Of a stretch of 64,000 nucleotides of DNA, positions 1 through 8,739 are shown in pieces (position 1 is the first letter of the stretch; each line of letters starts with the position of its first letter). Source of the DNA: CAYRFF01 sp964436125 (GTDB taxonomy: Bacteria; Bacteroidota; Bacteroidia; Chitinophagales; Saprospiraceae). The notes beneath the pieces are model-generated. The model was not told the DNA's origin. It saw nothing but the letters and a program-made list of their open reading frames with translations, and searched no databases. The position numbers and the translations under genes are program-made. The stretch is taken from positions 1 to 64,000 of the forward strand of contig CAYTBT010000004.1 in assembly GCA_964436125.1 (NCBI GenBank), read 5' to 3'.

Positions 1-375
1 TCGGAATCGTAGTAAGAGAAGAGCCTCGGACAGGAGCTCGGTCTTTAGTCCGCCGTAGGAGGATCCTTCATCGACTTGACATTCAGTCAACTCGGTCTCG
101 GACAAGCCGAGACTTCATTCAGTCATGGTGAGAACCAAATTCGAGCAAGCCCCGTGGAATGCCGATAATCGGCACGACCGGAGGTCGTATTCCACCGGGC
201 AAGTGCTTGTATTCAAAGGATTTTGTGAAACCCCACTCGCAGGAGCTCGGTCTTTAGTCCGCCGGAGGCGGATCCCTCATCATTGATACATTTAGTATCA
301 ATGGTTTCATATAAGCTTCGCTTATATGAAATTTTATTCGGTCATCTTCAATTTCTATTGCATGATTTGGCTTAT
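1..375. repeat. Composite hairpin repeat island
   Basis: No credible gene is visible here. Two related modules lie in tandem. Module 1 (about 25-140) has hairpin TTGAC/GTCAA (76-90, loop ATTCA) followed by GTCTCGG/CCGAGAC (95-113). Module 2 (about 240-344) has hairpin CATTGATAC/GTATCAATG (281-303, loop ATTTA) followed by a 12-bp perfect stem at 305-316/320-331. The sequence before the hairpins (AGGAGCTCGGTCTTTAGTCC at both 31-50 and 241-260) and the end (CAGTCAT or CGGTCAT) are shared. The modules therefore have the same architecture with different stems. Related copies lie at 8451-8700, 50960-51206 and 51284-51570. The function is unknown; a non-autonomous hairpin element or structured RNA family is an inference. 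Confidence 0.75.
150..198. mobile_element. 49-bp hairpin insertion with 5-bp direct repeats
   Basis: The segment is flanked by GCAAG at 145-149 and 199-203. A paralogous stretch at 8641-8690 carries the same flanks with a single GCAAG (8662-8666) and lacks the segment, so it acts as an empty site. The ends are imperfect inverted repeats (GTGGAAT near the left end, ATTCCAC near the right) enclosing two small hairpins (GCCGATAATCGGC and ACGACCGGAGGTCGT). This is the pattern expected of a tiny non-autonomous insertion with a 5-bp target duplication. No transposase is nearby. Confidence 0.6.
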
Positions 376-424
376 ACAGCAGTTTAATGCACGCAGCAAT
401 TAATTATTCATCGATTATTGCATA

Positions 425-1726
425 CTAGTGAGCATGCGCTTCACCGGTATCACTCATCTTGGCATTAATAAAAAAGGCTCCGTGAGTAACTATCTGTGCA
501 TCGGGGGAAACTTCATCGATAAAAGTAACTGAAGTATAGCCCATATTGCTTACACCGGTGATTACCTCAATTTTCTTGAAGCTTATCTTCTCTCCATCTG
601 CATTTTCATCACGCCCTTCTTCATGCCCGGATGAATGTTGATGTCCTGTGGTGCTTTCATTATGTATATGGGCATCTTCAGGTTTATCTACGACGACAAA
701 GATGTAGTGTTTACGACTTTCCTCTACGATGGCACTATTTGGCACGGCAGGAAGTGTAGCATTATTTAAGCTCACGATTGCAGTTACGCTCATTCCGTCG
801 ATTAAGCCGGATTTATCGCCTTCCACCTTGGCATGAACCGGGATAGATTTACTCTCATCCTCAAATGCCGCTCCGATACTGAATATCTCCGCGTCGTATT
901 CATGTACTGGATTATTGGTCAAGGTAAAATGAATTTTCTGTCCGACCTCAACAAGCGGCAAATCCTTTTCATATACCTGTAGATCCAGATGCAGGGAACT
1001 GTTATCTACTACTTCCGCAACGGGAGACGATACATCCACATAACTACCGAGTTGTGCATAGAGGGTACTTATCACGCCGCTTATCGGACTTCTTATCGCA
1101 ATTGTAGAATGGAGATTTTCCGCGCTTAAGCTTGTAGGCTTAAGTCCCATTAAACGCAATTGCCGTCTAAGCGAAGCTTCTTGAGCTTTATAAGCCTTTA
1201 AGGTGGCTTGTGCAGATTGTAGATTCTTTAAAACACCTGCATTTCCTTCATGTAAGGTTTTCTGACGCTTCAATTCTTGTTCAGCAAGAGCAACACGGCT
1301 CTGCAGCGTAAGATAATCTTCTTGAAGTTGAATGAAATCTAGATTGGCAATGCGAGCGATTAACTCACCTTTTTTTACTTTTTCTCCTACACGCACTTGC
1401 AAGGACTTGACGATACCTTCATACAAGGAAGTGGCATAAGCCTTCTTGCTATTGGGGACAGTTAAGGTGCCATTGGCTTTCAAGGTGGCAGTAAGCTCCT
1501 TGTTTTCTATGTGGCCAAACTGGATATCAACTGTCTCAATTTGTTTTTCTGTAAGACTGACTATGACAGCCTCCTCGTCGTGATGGTGTTCTTCTTCCGT
1601 ATGCCCGACAGCCTCATGTTCACTATGTTCTTCCTGGTTTACGCCCGAGGTATCACAACTGTTCATAAGGCACAGGATAAAAACAGAGAATACGATGTAA
1701 TTGAATTTTAAAATTATGTCTTTCAT
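425..1726 (-). CDS. RND efflux periplasmic adaptor lipoprotein (CusB/CzcB family)
   Basis: This 433-residue protein is a membrane-fusion adaptor that would bridge the RND pump encoded just upstream to the outer membrane for export of a divalent or monovalent heavy metal. A signal peptide ends in a lipobox (LMNSC, Cys24), followed by a His/Glu-rich segment (about residues 34-52) that could bind metal. A coiled-coil hairpin lies at about 120-190 (many Leu/Gln/Glu), flanked by lipoyl/barrel-sandwich halves, with a beta-barrel after that. A second His-rich stretch lies near residues 355-375 and the protein ends in HAH. It follows the pump gene by 1 bp in the same operon. The metal cannot be named from sequence; Cu/Ag or Co/Zn/Cd are the family options. 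Confidence 0.88.
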   Translation of the reverse strand: MKDIILKFNYIVFSVFILCLMNSCDTSGVNQEEHSEHEAVGHTEEEHHHDEEAVIVSLTEKQIETVDIQFGHIENKELTATLKANGTLTVPNSKKAYATSLYEGIVKSLQVRVGEKVKKGELIARIANLDFIQLQEDYLTLQSRVALAEQELKRQKTLHEGNAGVLKNLQSAQATLKAYKAQEASLRRQLRLMGLKPTSLSAENLHSTIAIRSPISGVISTLYAQLGSYVDVSSPVAEVVDNSSLHLDLQVYEKDLPLVEVGQKIHFTLTNNPVHEYDAEIFSIGAAFEDESKSIPVHAKVEGDKSGLIDGMSVTAIVSLNNATLPAVPNSAIVEESRKHYIFVVVDKPEDAHIHNESTTGHQHSSGHEEGRDENADGEKISFKKIEVITGVSNMGYTSVTFIDEVSPDAQIVTHGAFFINAKMSDTGEAHAH

Positions 1727-1727
1727 T

Positions 1728-4700
1728 TTACTTTATATTACTTAATGAGTAAATGTTTATCACTGACTGATTGACCTTTCTGATACTCTTCAGATAATTT
1801 AACCTGATATCGCTAGCCGTCTCTACTGCGTATAGATATTCTACATAACTATCAGCACCGGTGCGATACCCAAGTCGAGCTGCCGATACAATTTCTCTCG
1901 CACTAGGCAAGGCACTATCACGGTAATAGTGAAATTGTTGTAAATGACGTCTATAAGTTTGGATTGCTATAGCGAGCCGTCGATTCAAGATATTTCTTTG
2001 TTGCACTGCTTGGTATTGTGCTGCCTTCTGCTCATATCTAAGTGACTTCACCTTTGCTTGCGTGCCGGTAAAGAGTGGAATACTTAATCCTATATTGAAG
2101 AAGCTGAAACGATCGTTGCCGTCAAAAAAGACTTCTCGTCCATCAATCGTCTGGTAACCTATTAAAGATTGATTGGTATAGGCAATACTGATATCGGGTA
2201 GCGCCAGCGCCTTCTCGAGCTTCTCCTGTTTAGCTGCAAGCTTAGCGTCCTGAAGCACAAGTGCTATTGCCGGATGATCCTGTACGCTGTCGGGAATCTC
2301 TATAAAAGTCAGGGGCTTATATTCTTCTGTATTGATTATTTCCGGGACTTGATCGGCATTGAGCAATATCTGGAGCTTGCTGTATGCATTAAATAACTCA
2401 AGCTCATTTTCCTTCAGCTTTATATGTACTTCTCCGCGTTTTACCTGAGCAGAATTAACATCTGTTTTCCCTGTATCACCGGCTTTATATCGCAATTCTG
2501 CCATTGCAACAAAGTCTTCATATAGGCTATCCAATCTCAAGAGTTGTTTCCTTTTCTCTTGTAAATATCTTATGCTATAATAAACCGAGCGAACTTGATT
2601 TTTTAATTCTACCACTGAAAGTGATCTTTCTGTTTTTTTATGTGCCACTTCAGATGTAAAAACTTCCTTCCGCGCTTTAAATACCGTCGGGAATGGAATA
2701 GTCTGCGATATCTCAATTGCATTGTCAAATTCATAGCTACTGTACTTTCCGAGTTGGAGATTGAAGTCCATCTTAGGCAGAGCATAAGCCGTTTTCTCTA
2801 AGCTTGCAGCCGATTTTATCTCCATTTCAGCCGCCTTTAAGTTTGCATTGCCGGCCAGAGCTATTTCTATTGCTTCTTCCGGACTGTGCAATTGTAGTCG
2901 GTGAGGGGACTGCGCATTTGCCGTAAGGCTCAAGGAAATAAAACACAGGAGTAAAGTCATTGTCTTCGATTTCATCTTGAATTTAATTTTCGTTTCAAAT
3001 ATTATGTAAAGCAAGGGCAGTACGATGAGCGTGAGAAAAGTAGCGGTCGTCAAGCCGCCGATAACGACCGTTGCGAGTGGCCGTTGTACTTCCGCTCCTG
3101 CACTGGTGCTGATTGCCATAGGGAGAAAGCCCAGAGAGGCAACCGTCGCCGTCATAAGGACCGGGCGCAAGCGCTCTTCCGTACCCTGGAATACACGCTG
3201 AAGGATGTCTTTCACTCCATCCTTTTTTAATTGATTGAAAGTGCCTATCAAGACAATTCCGTTCAATACCGATACGCCGAATAAAGCAATGAAGCCCACT
3301 CCTGCACTGATACTGAACGGCATATCGCGTAGCCACAAGGCATATACTCCTCCGATTGCACTCATCGGGATTGCGGTAAAAATAAGCAGGGCTTCTTTTA
3401 TTGAATTAAAAGTAAAAAATAAGAGTATGAAAATGAGAAATAAGGAAAGCGGTACAGCAATTAAGAGCCGATCTGTCGCTTCTTGTAAATTTTCAAATTG
3501 ACCGCCGAAGGTAAAATAATAGCCCGTCGGCAGATCTACGTTTTCACTTATCTCCCTCCGGATATCTTCGACAACACTTTTTACATCGCGGTCTATGGTG
3601 TTAAAACCGATAACAATCCGTCGTTTCCCATTTTCCCGGCTTATCTGTGCCGGTCCTGGCTCATAGGAGATATCAGCAACTTGTGAAAGTGGAATCTGTG
3701 TGCCGGAATGCGTCGGAATCATAAGATGCTGCACATCATCTATCCCGGTCCTGAATGCGCTGTCGAGACGCACCACGAGATCAAATCTCCGTTCATTTTC
3801 ATAGACTTTTCCGGCTACTTTCCCGGCAAATGCCGTGCTCAAGACATCATTTACCGTATGGACACTTATGCCATAATTGGCCAGTCGGGTACGATCGTAA
3901 TGCACATTAATCTGCGGAAGCCCCTTGACCCGCTCAACCTTGGGATTGCTTGTGCCCGCGACCGTTTCAATGACATCGCTTACCTCTTCCGCATAGACAG
4001 CTAGCGTATCGAGATTTTCTCCGAATATTTTCACCGCAACGTCTTGCCGCACTCCGGTCATAAGCTCATTAAAACGCATCTGAATAGGCTGACTCGCTTC
4101 AAAGTACACGCCCGGTATCGCTTCCAATGCCTTCAGCATCTCTTGTGCTAGCTCCTCATAGGATTTTTCCACTTTCCATTCAGAACGCGGCTTTAATACG
4201 ATGATTAAATCAGTCGCTGCCGGTGGCATAGGGTCGGTGGGAACTTCTGCTGCACCTGTCTTACCTACGACAATTTCCACTTCATCAAATTTCTTGATAA
4301 TCCGCGATGCATGAAGTGATGTCTCTATACTCTGTGTCAATGAACTGCCTTGCGGCAAAATACAGTGAAAGGCAAAGTCGCCCTCCTGTAATTGTGGGAT
4401 AAATTCCGCTCCGAGATTCCTGAAACTGTATAATGCTGTCGCAAATAAGATGATCGTGAAAGCAATAACCCAATATTTAACTTTAATTGCCTTTTCCAAT
4501 ATCGGATGATACAGGGCATTGAATCGCTTCATCATCTTTTCTGAAAATGTTGCTTTGCCGGAGACTTTCCGAGGAAGGAAAGCAGCACTCATCATCGGAA
4601 TATATGTAAGTGATAAAATCAATGCCCCGAATATTGCAAAGCATACCGTCAATGCCATCGGACGGAACATTTTCCCTTCAATACCGCCGAGAAATAAAAT

Positions 4701-6083
4701 CGGTAGATAAACAATGAGGATAATTATCTCCCCAAATGCCGCGCTATTTCTGATTTTTGATGCAGAGTGAAAAACTTCTTCATCCATTTCCACCTGAGTT
4801 AAGCGCGCCGTAGATTTCCGTAGGCCTAGGTGATGCATGACGGCCTCGACAATTATCACTGCTCCATCGACAATAAGGCCAAAATCAATTGCACCGAGGC
4901 TCATGAGATTGGCACTTACTCCGAAGACGTTCATCATCCCCAGAGCAAATAAAAGCGATAATGGAATTGCAGAAGCTACGATAAGGCCTGCGCGGAAATT
5001 TCCGAGGAAAATTATAAGCACGAATATTACGATGAGCGCCCCTTCCAGCAAGTTTTTCTCCACTGTATGAATTGCGCGACTCACCAGATCAGAGCGGTCG
5101 AGATAAGGTTCAATAACAACATCGTCCGGCAGAGATTTCTGAATAGTCGGAATTTTGGCTTTGATGCGTTGCACAACTTCCTTACTATTTTCGCCCTTCA
5201 GCATCATAACAATACCGCCTACCGCTTCTTTTTCTCCATTATATGTCAGTGCACCATATCTTATGGCGCTACCTATGCGTACATCGGCAACATCCTTGAT
5301 GAAAATGGGCACCTTGCCATCCGTTTTCACGGCAATACGTTCAATATCTTCAATGGAAGAAACAATTCCCACACCACGGATAAAATAGGCATTGGGTTGT
5401 TTTTCAATGTACCCACCGCCGGTATTCTGGTTATTGTTTTCCAGCGCATCAAAAATATCTGTGATACTCACGCCCATGGCTTTAAGCTTATCGGGATTAA
5501 GCGCAACGACATATTGCTTAAGCTTACCACCGAAGCTATTGACTTCCGCGATGCCGGGGGTCCCATAAAGTTGTCGCGCCACGATCCAGTCCTGCATTTC
5601 ACGGAGTTCTATAGGACTGTATTTATCCTCACTTCCTTCTTTGGGATGGAGGATATACTGATAAACTTCACCGAGACCTGTACTCACCGGTCCCAGCTCC
5701 GGCCTGCCGATACCTTCCGGAATCTGATCTACTGCTTCCTTGAGTTTCTCATTTATCAACTGTCGAGCAAAGTATATATCGACGTCTTCTTTAAAAATAG
5801 CCGTGACAACAGACAAGCCAAACCTGGAGATACTCCGCGTCTCATCCAGTCCAGGGATATTGGCAATACTTTGTTCTAAGGGAAAGGTAACGAGTTGTTC
5901 AACTTCCTGTGTCGCTAGCGTAGGACAGACAGTAATAATCTGTACCTGATTATTGGTAATGTCGGGCAGCGCGTCTATCGGCAATTTCGTCGCACTCCAG
6001 ATTCCCCAGCCGATAAGCCCTAGAGTGAAAATCCCTATGACTAGTTTGTTCTTTATACTGAACTTAATAATATTGTCTAACAT
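1728..6083 (-). CDS. CusA/CzcA heavy-metal RND pump fused to a TolC-like outer-membrane factor
   Basis: The first ~1035 residues are a heavy-metal-efflux RND transporter: a first membrane helix, porter domains, a TM4 motif DFGLIVDGAVIIVE with its proton-relay Asp/Glu, and a second TM bundle rich in G/A/L. After the last helix a second signal-like stretch (MKSKTMTLLLCFISL) begins a ~410-residue outer-membrane efflux protein with two coiled-coil repeats, as in CusC/TolC. I chose the ATG at 6083 (MLDNIIKFSI) because this is the normal family start; an in-frame extension to 6158 exists but its 25 residues are not family-like. Fusions of about 1450 residues are known in Bacteroidota. How the C-terminal part reaches the outer membrane is unclear; proteolytic release at the internal signal sequence is an inference. 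Confidence 0.9.
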   Translation of the reverse strand: MLDNIIKFSIKNKLVIGIFTLGLIGWGIWSATKLPIDALPDITNNQVQIITVCPTLATQEVEQLVTFPLEQSIANIPGLDETRSISRFGLSVVTAIFKEDVDIYFARQLINEKLKEAVDQIPEGIGRPELGPVSTGLGEVYQYILHPKEGSEDKYSPIELREMQDWIVARQLYGTPGIAEVNSFGGKLKQYVVALNPDKLKAMGVSITDIFDALENNNQNTGGGYIEKQPNAYFIRGVGIVSSIEDIERIAVKTDGKVPIFIKDVADVRIGSAIRYGALTYNGEKEAVGGIVMMLKGENSKEVVQRIKAKIPTIQKSLPDDVVIEPYLDRSDLVSRAIHTVEKNLLEGALIVIFVLIIFLGNFRAGLIVASAIPLSLLFALGMMNVFGVSANLMSLGAIDFGLIVDGAVIIVEAVMHHLGLRKSTARLTQVEMDEEVFHSASKIRNSAAFGEIIILIVYLPILFLGGIEGKMFRPMALTVCFAIFGALILSLTYIPMMSAAFLPRKVSGKATFSEKMMKRFNALYHPILEKAIKVKYWVIAFTIILFATALYSFRNLGAEFIPQLQEGDFAFHCILPQGSSLTQSIETSLHASRIIKKFDEVEIVVGKTGAAEVPTDPMPPAATDLIIVLKPRSEWKVEKSYEELAQEMLKALEAIPGVYFEASQPIQMRFNELMTGVRQDVAVKIFGENLDTLAVYAEEVSDVIETVAGTSNPKVERVKGLPQINVHYDRTRLANYGISVHTVNDVLSTAFAGKVAGKVYENERRFDLVVRLDSAFRTGIDDVQHLMIPTHSGTQIPLSQVADISYEPGPAQISRENGKRRIVIGFNTIDRDVKSVVEDIRREISENVDLPTGYYFTFGGQFENLQEATDRLLIAVPLSLFLIFILLFFTFNSIKEALLIFTAIPMSAIGGVYALWLRDMPFSISAGVGFIALFGVSVLNGIVLIGTFNQLKKDGVKDILQRVFQGTEERLRPVLMTATVASLGFLPMAISTSAGAEVQRPLATVVIGGLTTATFLTLIVLPLLYIIFETKIKFKMKSKTMTLLLCFISLSLTANAQSPHRLQLHSPEEAIEIALAGNANLKAAEMEIKSAASLEKTAYALPKMDFNLQLGKYSSYEFDNAIEISQTIPFPTVFKARKEVFTSEVAHKKTERSLSVVELKNQVRSVYYSIRYLQEKRKQLLRLDSLYEDFVAMAELRYKAGDTGKTDVNSAQVKRGEVHIKLKENELELFNAYSKLQILLNADQVPEIINTEEYKPLTFIEIPDSVQDHPAIALVLQDAKLAAKQEKLEKALALPDISIAYTNQSLIGYQTIDGREVFFDGNDRFSFFNIGLSIPLFTGTQAKVKSLRYEQKAAQYQAVQQRNILNRRLAIAIQTYRRHLQQFHYYRDSALPSAREIVSAARLGYRTGADSYVEYLYAVETASDIRLNYLKSIRKVNQSVINIYSLSNIK

Positions 6084-6192
6084 TGACTTGTGCGTTAATT
6101 GAATGAATACGTGAAAATAGGTATTGAGTATAAGGTATACTTCACCTAAGCTTTTCACTTGCCTTTCGGCAAATCGAGAAATAATTATTCAA

Positions 6193-6510
6193 TTACGCTA
6201 TTTTGGGAGGATCCCAGATGTCTCTGTATAAATTGGAAAACCAAAAAGTCTCATTGGAATGAGAATCCTTCTCAATGTGGATGGTAAAATATGCTACCCG
6301 GAAGTTCAGTTGCCATAGATTTATCGTACTTCCACAACAACTGCAACCACAGAATGGACTACAGATGTCAGCTGCATCACGGGCGTGATTATGCTGTGCT
6401 GTACTTTCTACTTGTTGTGACTCTGAACTGCAAGGCTCATGAGAATCGCAACAAGGCATTATTGACAATGCCATAAAGTAACAACTGAGTATGATAGCAA
6501 TAAATTTCAT
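6193..6510 (-). CDS. Small Cys/His-rich secreted protein of the metal-efflux operon (DUF6660-like)
   Basis: This 105-residue protein has an N-terminal signal peptide (MKFIAIILSCYFMALSIMPC), a cluster of cysteines (PCCDSH, CSPFCGCSCCG) and His/Asp residues, and ends WDPPKIA. Small proteins with this pattern and a final PPK(I) motif are found at the head of CusA/CusB operons in Bacteroidota. It lies upstream of and in line with the pump gene on the minus strand, so it is probably the first gene of the operon. Periplasmic metal binding is a reasonable guess from the Cys/His content; no enzymatic motif is visible. Confidence 0.65.
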   Translation of the reverse strand: MKFIAIILSCYFMALSIMPCCDSHEPCSSESQQVESTAQHNHARDAADICSPFCGCSCCGSTINLWQLNFRVAYFTIHIEKDSHSNETFWFSNLYRDIWDPPKIA

Positions 6511-6577
6511 CGAGCCAAAGGTAGAAAAAGAATTAAAAAATAGATAAAGACACTGAAAAATATTCCTAAGGTGATGT

Positions 6578-6596
6578 TAATCGCCTACGGCGATTA
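6578..6596. other. Perfect 8-bp hairpin
   Basis: TAATCGCC, loop TAC, GGCGATTA. It lies upstream of the minus-strand metal operon and at the edge of the repeat that begins near 6611. There is no convincing T-tract, so I do not call it a terminator. It may belong to the local hairpin-element family. Confidence 0.5.
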
Positions 6597-6646
6597 GCGG
6601 AGCATTTTTCCTAGAATAAAGTAAGGAATGAGCAATGGAAATATCC

Positions 6647-6860
6647 GACACAATTATTCTATTTCCCTCTGTACCAATATGAAGACAACCGCTATCGATA
6701 GATGCAAGGTAGATACTTGTACCCAAATTGTGCATGGGAAAACAAGATTGGAGGGGATTTTTCTCCTTCTTTTTCCAAACCGGTAGGATATACTCCGCGT
6801 ATTGCTCCGCCGTTTCGCCGGACAGGCGAGAAGGGCAGGAAAAATGCGATGAAAAAGAAC
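6647..6860 (+). repeat. Direct repeat, copy 1 (left of the ATPase gene)
   Basis: About 215 bp starting GACACAATTATTC and ending near GATGAAAAAGAAC. The same sequence recurs in the same orientation at 8176-8394 with scattered substitutions and small indels. Shared landmarks are CCGCTATCGATAGATGCAAG, GGATATACTCCGCGTATTGC and a CGCCGGACAG segment. Similarity may start earlier (about 6611). Short open frames on both strands of this stretch look non-coding because they are not kept between copies. Diverged inverted copies appear near 19376-19590 and 27226-27472. Confidence 0.75.
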
Positions 6861-6940
6861 TTTTTTGGAATTGAATCCAAAATAGTTAAAGAATTTTTAG
6901 AATTAAAGTTAAAAATGGCCTAATCTTACATAAAAACACC

Positions 6941-8113
6941 ATGATAGAACGAATTCTTGAAGAAAATGTAAGATCCAAGTTACGGTCCGGAAAAGCCATA
7001 ATAATTATGGGAGCCAGACAGGTCGGAAAAACTACTCTATTGAGACAGATGTTTAAGGATAATTCTGAAGTTTTATGGTTGAGTGGAGATGAAATGGATA
7101 TCCAAGCCTTATTTGCGGAAGCTTCAGCTACACGTTTAAAAGCATACATAGGAAATTATAAAATTCTGATTATTGATGAAGCACAGAGAATCCAGAACAT
7201 AGGGCTAAGGTTAAAGCTTATAACTGATAATATACCTGATATCCAGCTCATTGCCACAGGTGGCTCATCATTTGAGCTCGCCAATAGAGTGAATGAACCC
7301 TTAACGGGCAGAAAATGGCAATACAAAATGTACCCAATATCCTTTGCCGAAATGGTGAATCATCACGGCCTCCTGGAAGAAAAACGCTTGTTAAAACATA
7401 GGATGATTTATGGATATTATCCGAAAATTGTCAAGCAGCCGGGCAATGAAAAGGAATTATTGAAGCAATTGACGGATAGTTACCTATACAAAGATATTCT
7501 TGCCTGGGAAAGTATTCAAAAACCACAGAAATTATTAAGTCTTCTGAGAGCGCTGGCATTTCAGGTGGGCTCGCAAGTGTCCTTTCATGAACTCGCACAA
7601 TTATGCAGTTTAAGCTCCAAGACAGTTGAAAAATACATCGATCTATTACAGAAAACCTATGTTATTTTCAGACTCGGTTCATATAGCAGAAATCTGCGAA
7701 ATGAACTAAAAAAGAGCAAAAAGTTCTATTTCTATGATAATGGAATACGCAATGCACTTATTGCAGATTTCAGACAGGTAGAAAATCGCAATGATATCGG
7801 AGCTTTATGGGAAAACTTCCTTGTAGCAGAGCGCATAAAACATAATGATTATTCCGGCAGATGGGTTAATGCTTGGTATTGGCGCACCAAAGAACAGAAG
7901 GAAATTGATTTTGTTGAAGAATCAGACGGTGTATTAAATGCCTACGAGTTTAAATGGAAAACCCGCGCACGGATTAAGCCTCCGCAGAAATTTCTCGATA
8001 ATTATGAAAGTACCTATTCTATAATTCACCGGGAAAATTATGATCAATTCTTGATGGACAATGAAAATGATAAACCATCAACTCAGTCAAACTCGTTAAG
8101 GAGCGACGGGTAA
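6941..8113 (+). CDS. AAA ATPase with C-terminal DUF4143 domain
   Basis: This 390-residue protein belongs to the AAA_14/DUF4143 group of ATP-binding proteins common in Bacteroidota. A Walker A motif sits near the N-terminus (GARQVGKTT) and a Walker B-like ILIIDEAQ lies at about residues 75-82. A sensor-like IATGGSSFEL follows. The DUF4143 region includes a winged-helix-like part (about 205-250) and a C-terminal nuclease-fold-like tail (EIDFVEESDGVLNAYEFKW, the D-x-n-E-x-K arrangement seen in PD-(D/E)xK folds). The cellular role of the family is not established. The gene stands alone between two direct repeats, which suggests it moved or was duplicated as a cassette. It also carries one exact copy of the 12-mer GCTTMCGCAAAT motif at 7111-7122. 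Confidence 0.85.
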   Translation: MIERILEENVRSKLRSGKAIIIMGARQVGKTTLLRQMFKDNSEVLWLSGDEMDIQALFAEASATRLKAYIGNYKILIIDEAQRIQNIGLRLKLITDNIPDIQLIATGGSSFELANRVNEPLTGRKWQYKMYPISFAEMVNHHGLLEEKRLLKHRMIYGYYPKIVKQPGNEKELLKQLTDSYLYKDILAWESIQKPQKLLSLLRALAFQVGSQVSFHELAQLCSLSSKTVEKYIDLLQKTYVIFRLGSYSRNLRNELKKSKKFYFYDNGIRNALIADFRQVENRNDIGALWENFLVAERIKHNDYSGRWVNAWYWRTKEQKEIDFVEESDGVLNAYEFKWKTRARIKPPQKFLDNYESTYSIIHRENYDQFLMDNENDKPSTQSNSLRSDG

Positions 8114-8175
8114 CAGGAGCCGATTTTACCGGAGTCAATACCGATAAGGGTAAAGGGACATCGGTGGCAGCAGCT

Positions 8176-8394
8176 GACACAATTATTCTATTTCCCTTTG
8201 TACCAATATGAGAACAACCGCTATCGATAGATGCAAGCTAGATACTTGTGCCTAAATTGTGCGTGGGAAAACAAGATTGGAGGGGATTTTTTCTCCTTCT
8301 TTTTTCAATCCGGTAGGATATACTCCGCGTATTGCTCCTCAATTTCGCCGGACAGACGAAATGAAGAATAGGAAAAATGTGATGAAAAAAGAAC
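8176..8394 (+). repeat. Direct repeat, copy 2 (right of the ATPase gene)
   Basis: This is the second copy of the ~215-bp repeat at 6647-6860, in the same orientation, starting about 60 bp after the ATPase stop. An open frame of 60 codons here and its opposite-strand partner are not preserved in copy 1, so I treat the segment as non-coding. Confidence 0.75.
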
Positions 8395-8439
8395 TGAAAG
8401 AAAAAGTCCAGTATAACCCAAAACGTGCAATAGAAATAT

Positions 8440-8720
8440 GACTGAGAGTAGTTCTGGCTTGCCAGAACCAGCTTGACTGAATGTCAAGCTGTCGCAGGAA
8501 CTACGAGCTCCTGCGAGTAGCTAGTAAAAAGCTAGTGCTAGCCTCGGGCAGGAGCCCGTCTTCAGTCCGCCGAAGGAGGATCCTTCATCGACTTGACATT
8601 TAGTCAACTCGGCCTCGGACAAGCCGAGACTTCATTCAGTCATGGTGAGAACCAAATTCGAGCAAGTGCTTGTATTCAAAGGCTTTTGTGCTTATCTTCA
8701 ATTTCTAATGCATGATTTGG
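8440..8720. repeat. Hairpin repeat elements, two modules in opposite orientation
   Basis: The first module (8451-8520, reverse orientation) has stems GTTCTGGC/GCCAGAAC (8451-8468) and AGCTTGAC/GTCAAGCT (8470-8490, loop TGAAT), followed by CTCCTGCGAGTAG. The second (about 8540-8645, forward) repeats module 1 of the window start, with TTGAC/GTCAA (8593-8607) and CTCGG/CCGAG. The following 8641-8720 matches 125-375 but lacks both the 49-bp hairpin insertion and module 2 found there. No gene is visible between 8114 and 8739. Confidence 0.7.
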
Positions 8721-8739
8721 GTATAAGCTTTATGACGGT

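Noticed and set aside
2885..2935. Possible extra copy of the 12-mer in the RND gene (CATTTGCCGTAAGGCT)
   Set aside because: It has an inserted base and a further mismatch, so it is not counted as a motif copy.
5067..5879. 270-codon open frame opposite the RND pump gene
   Set aside because: It lies fully inside the pump gene on the other strand and has no domain or start signal; it is a shadow.
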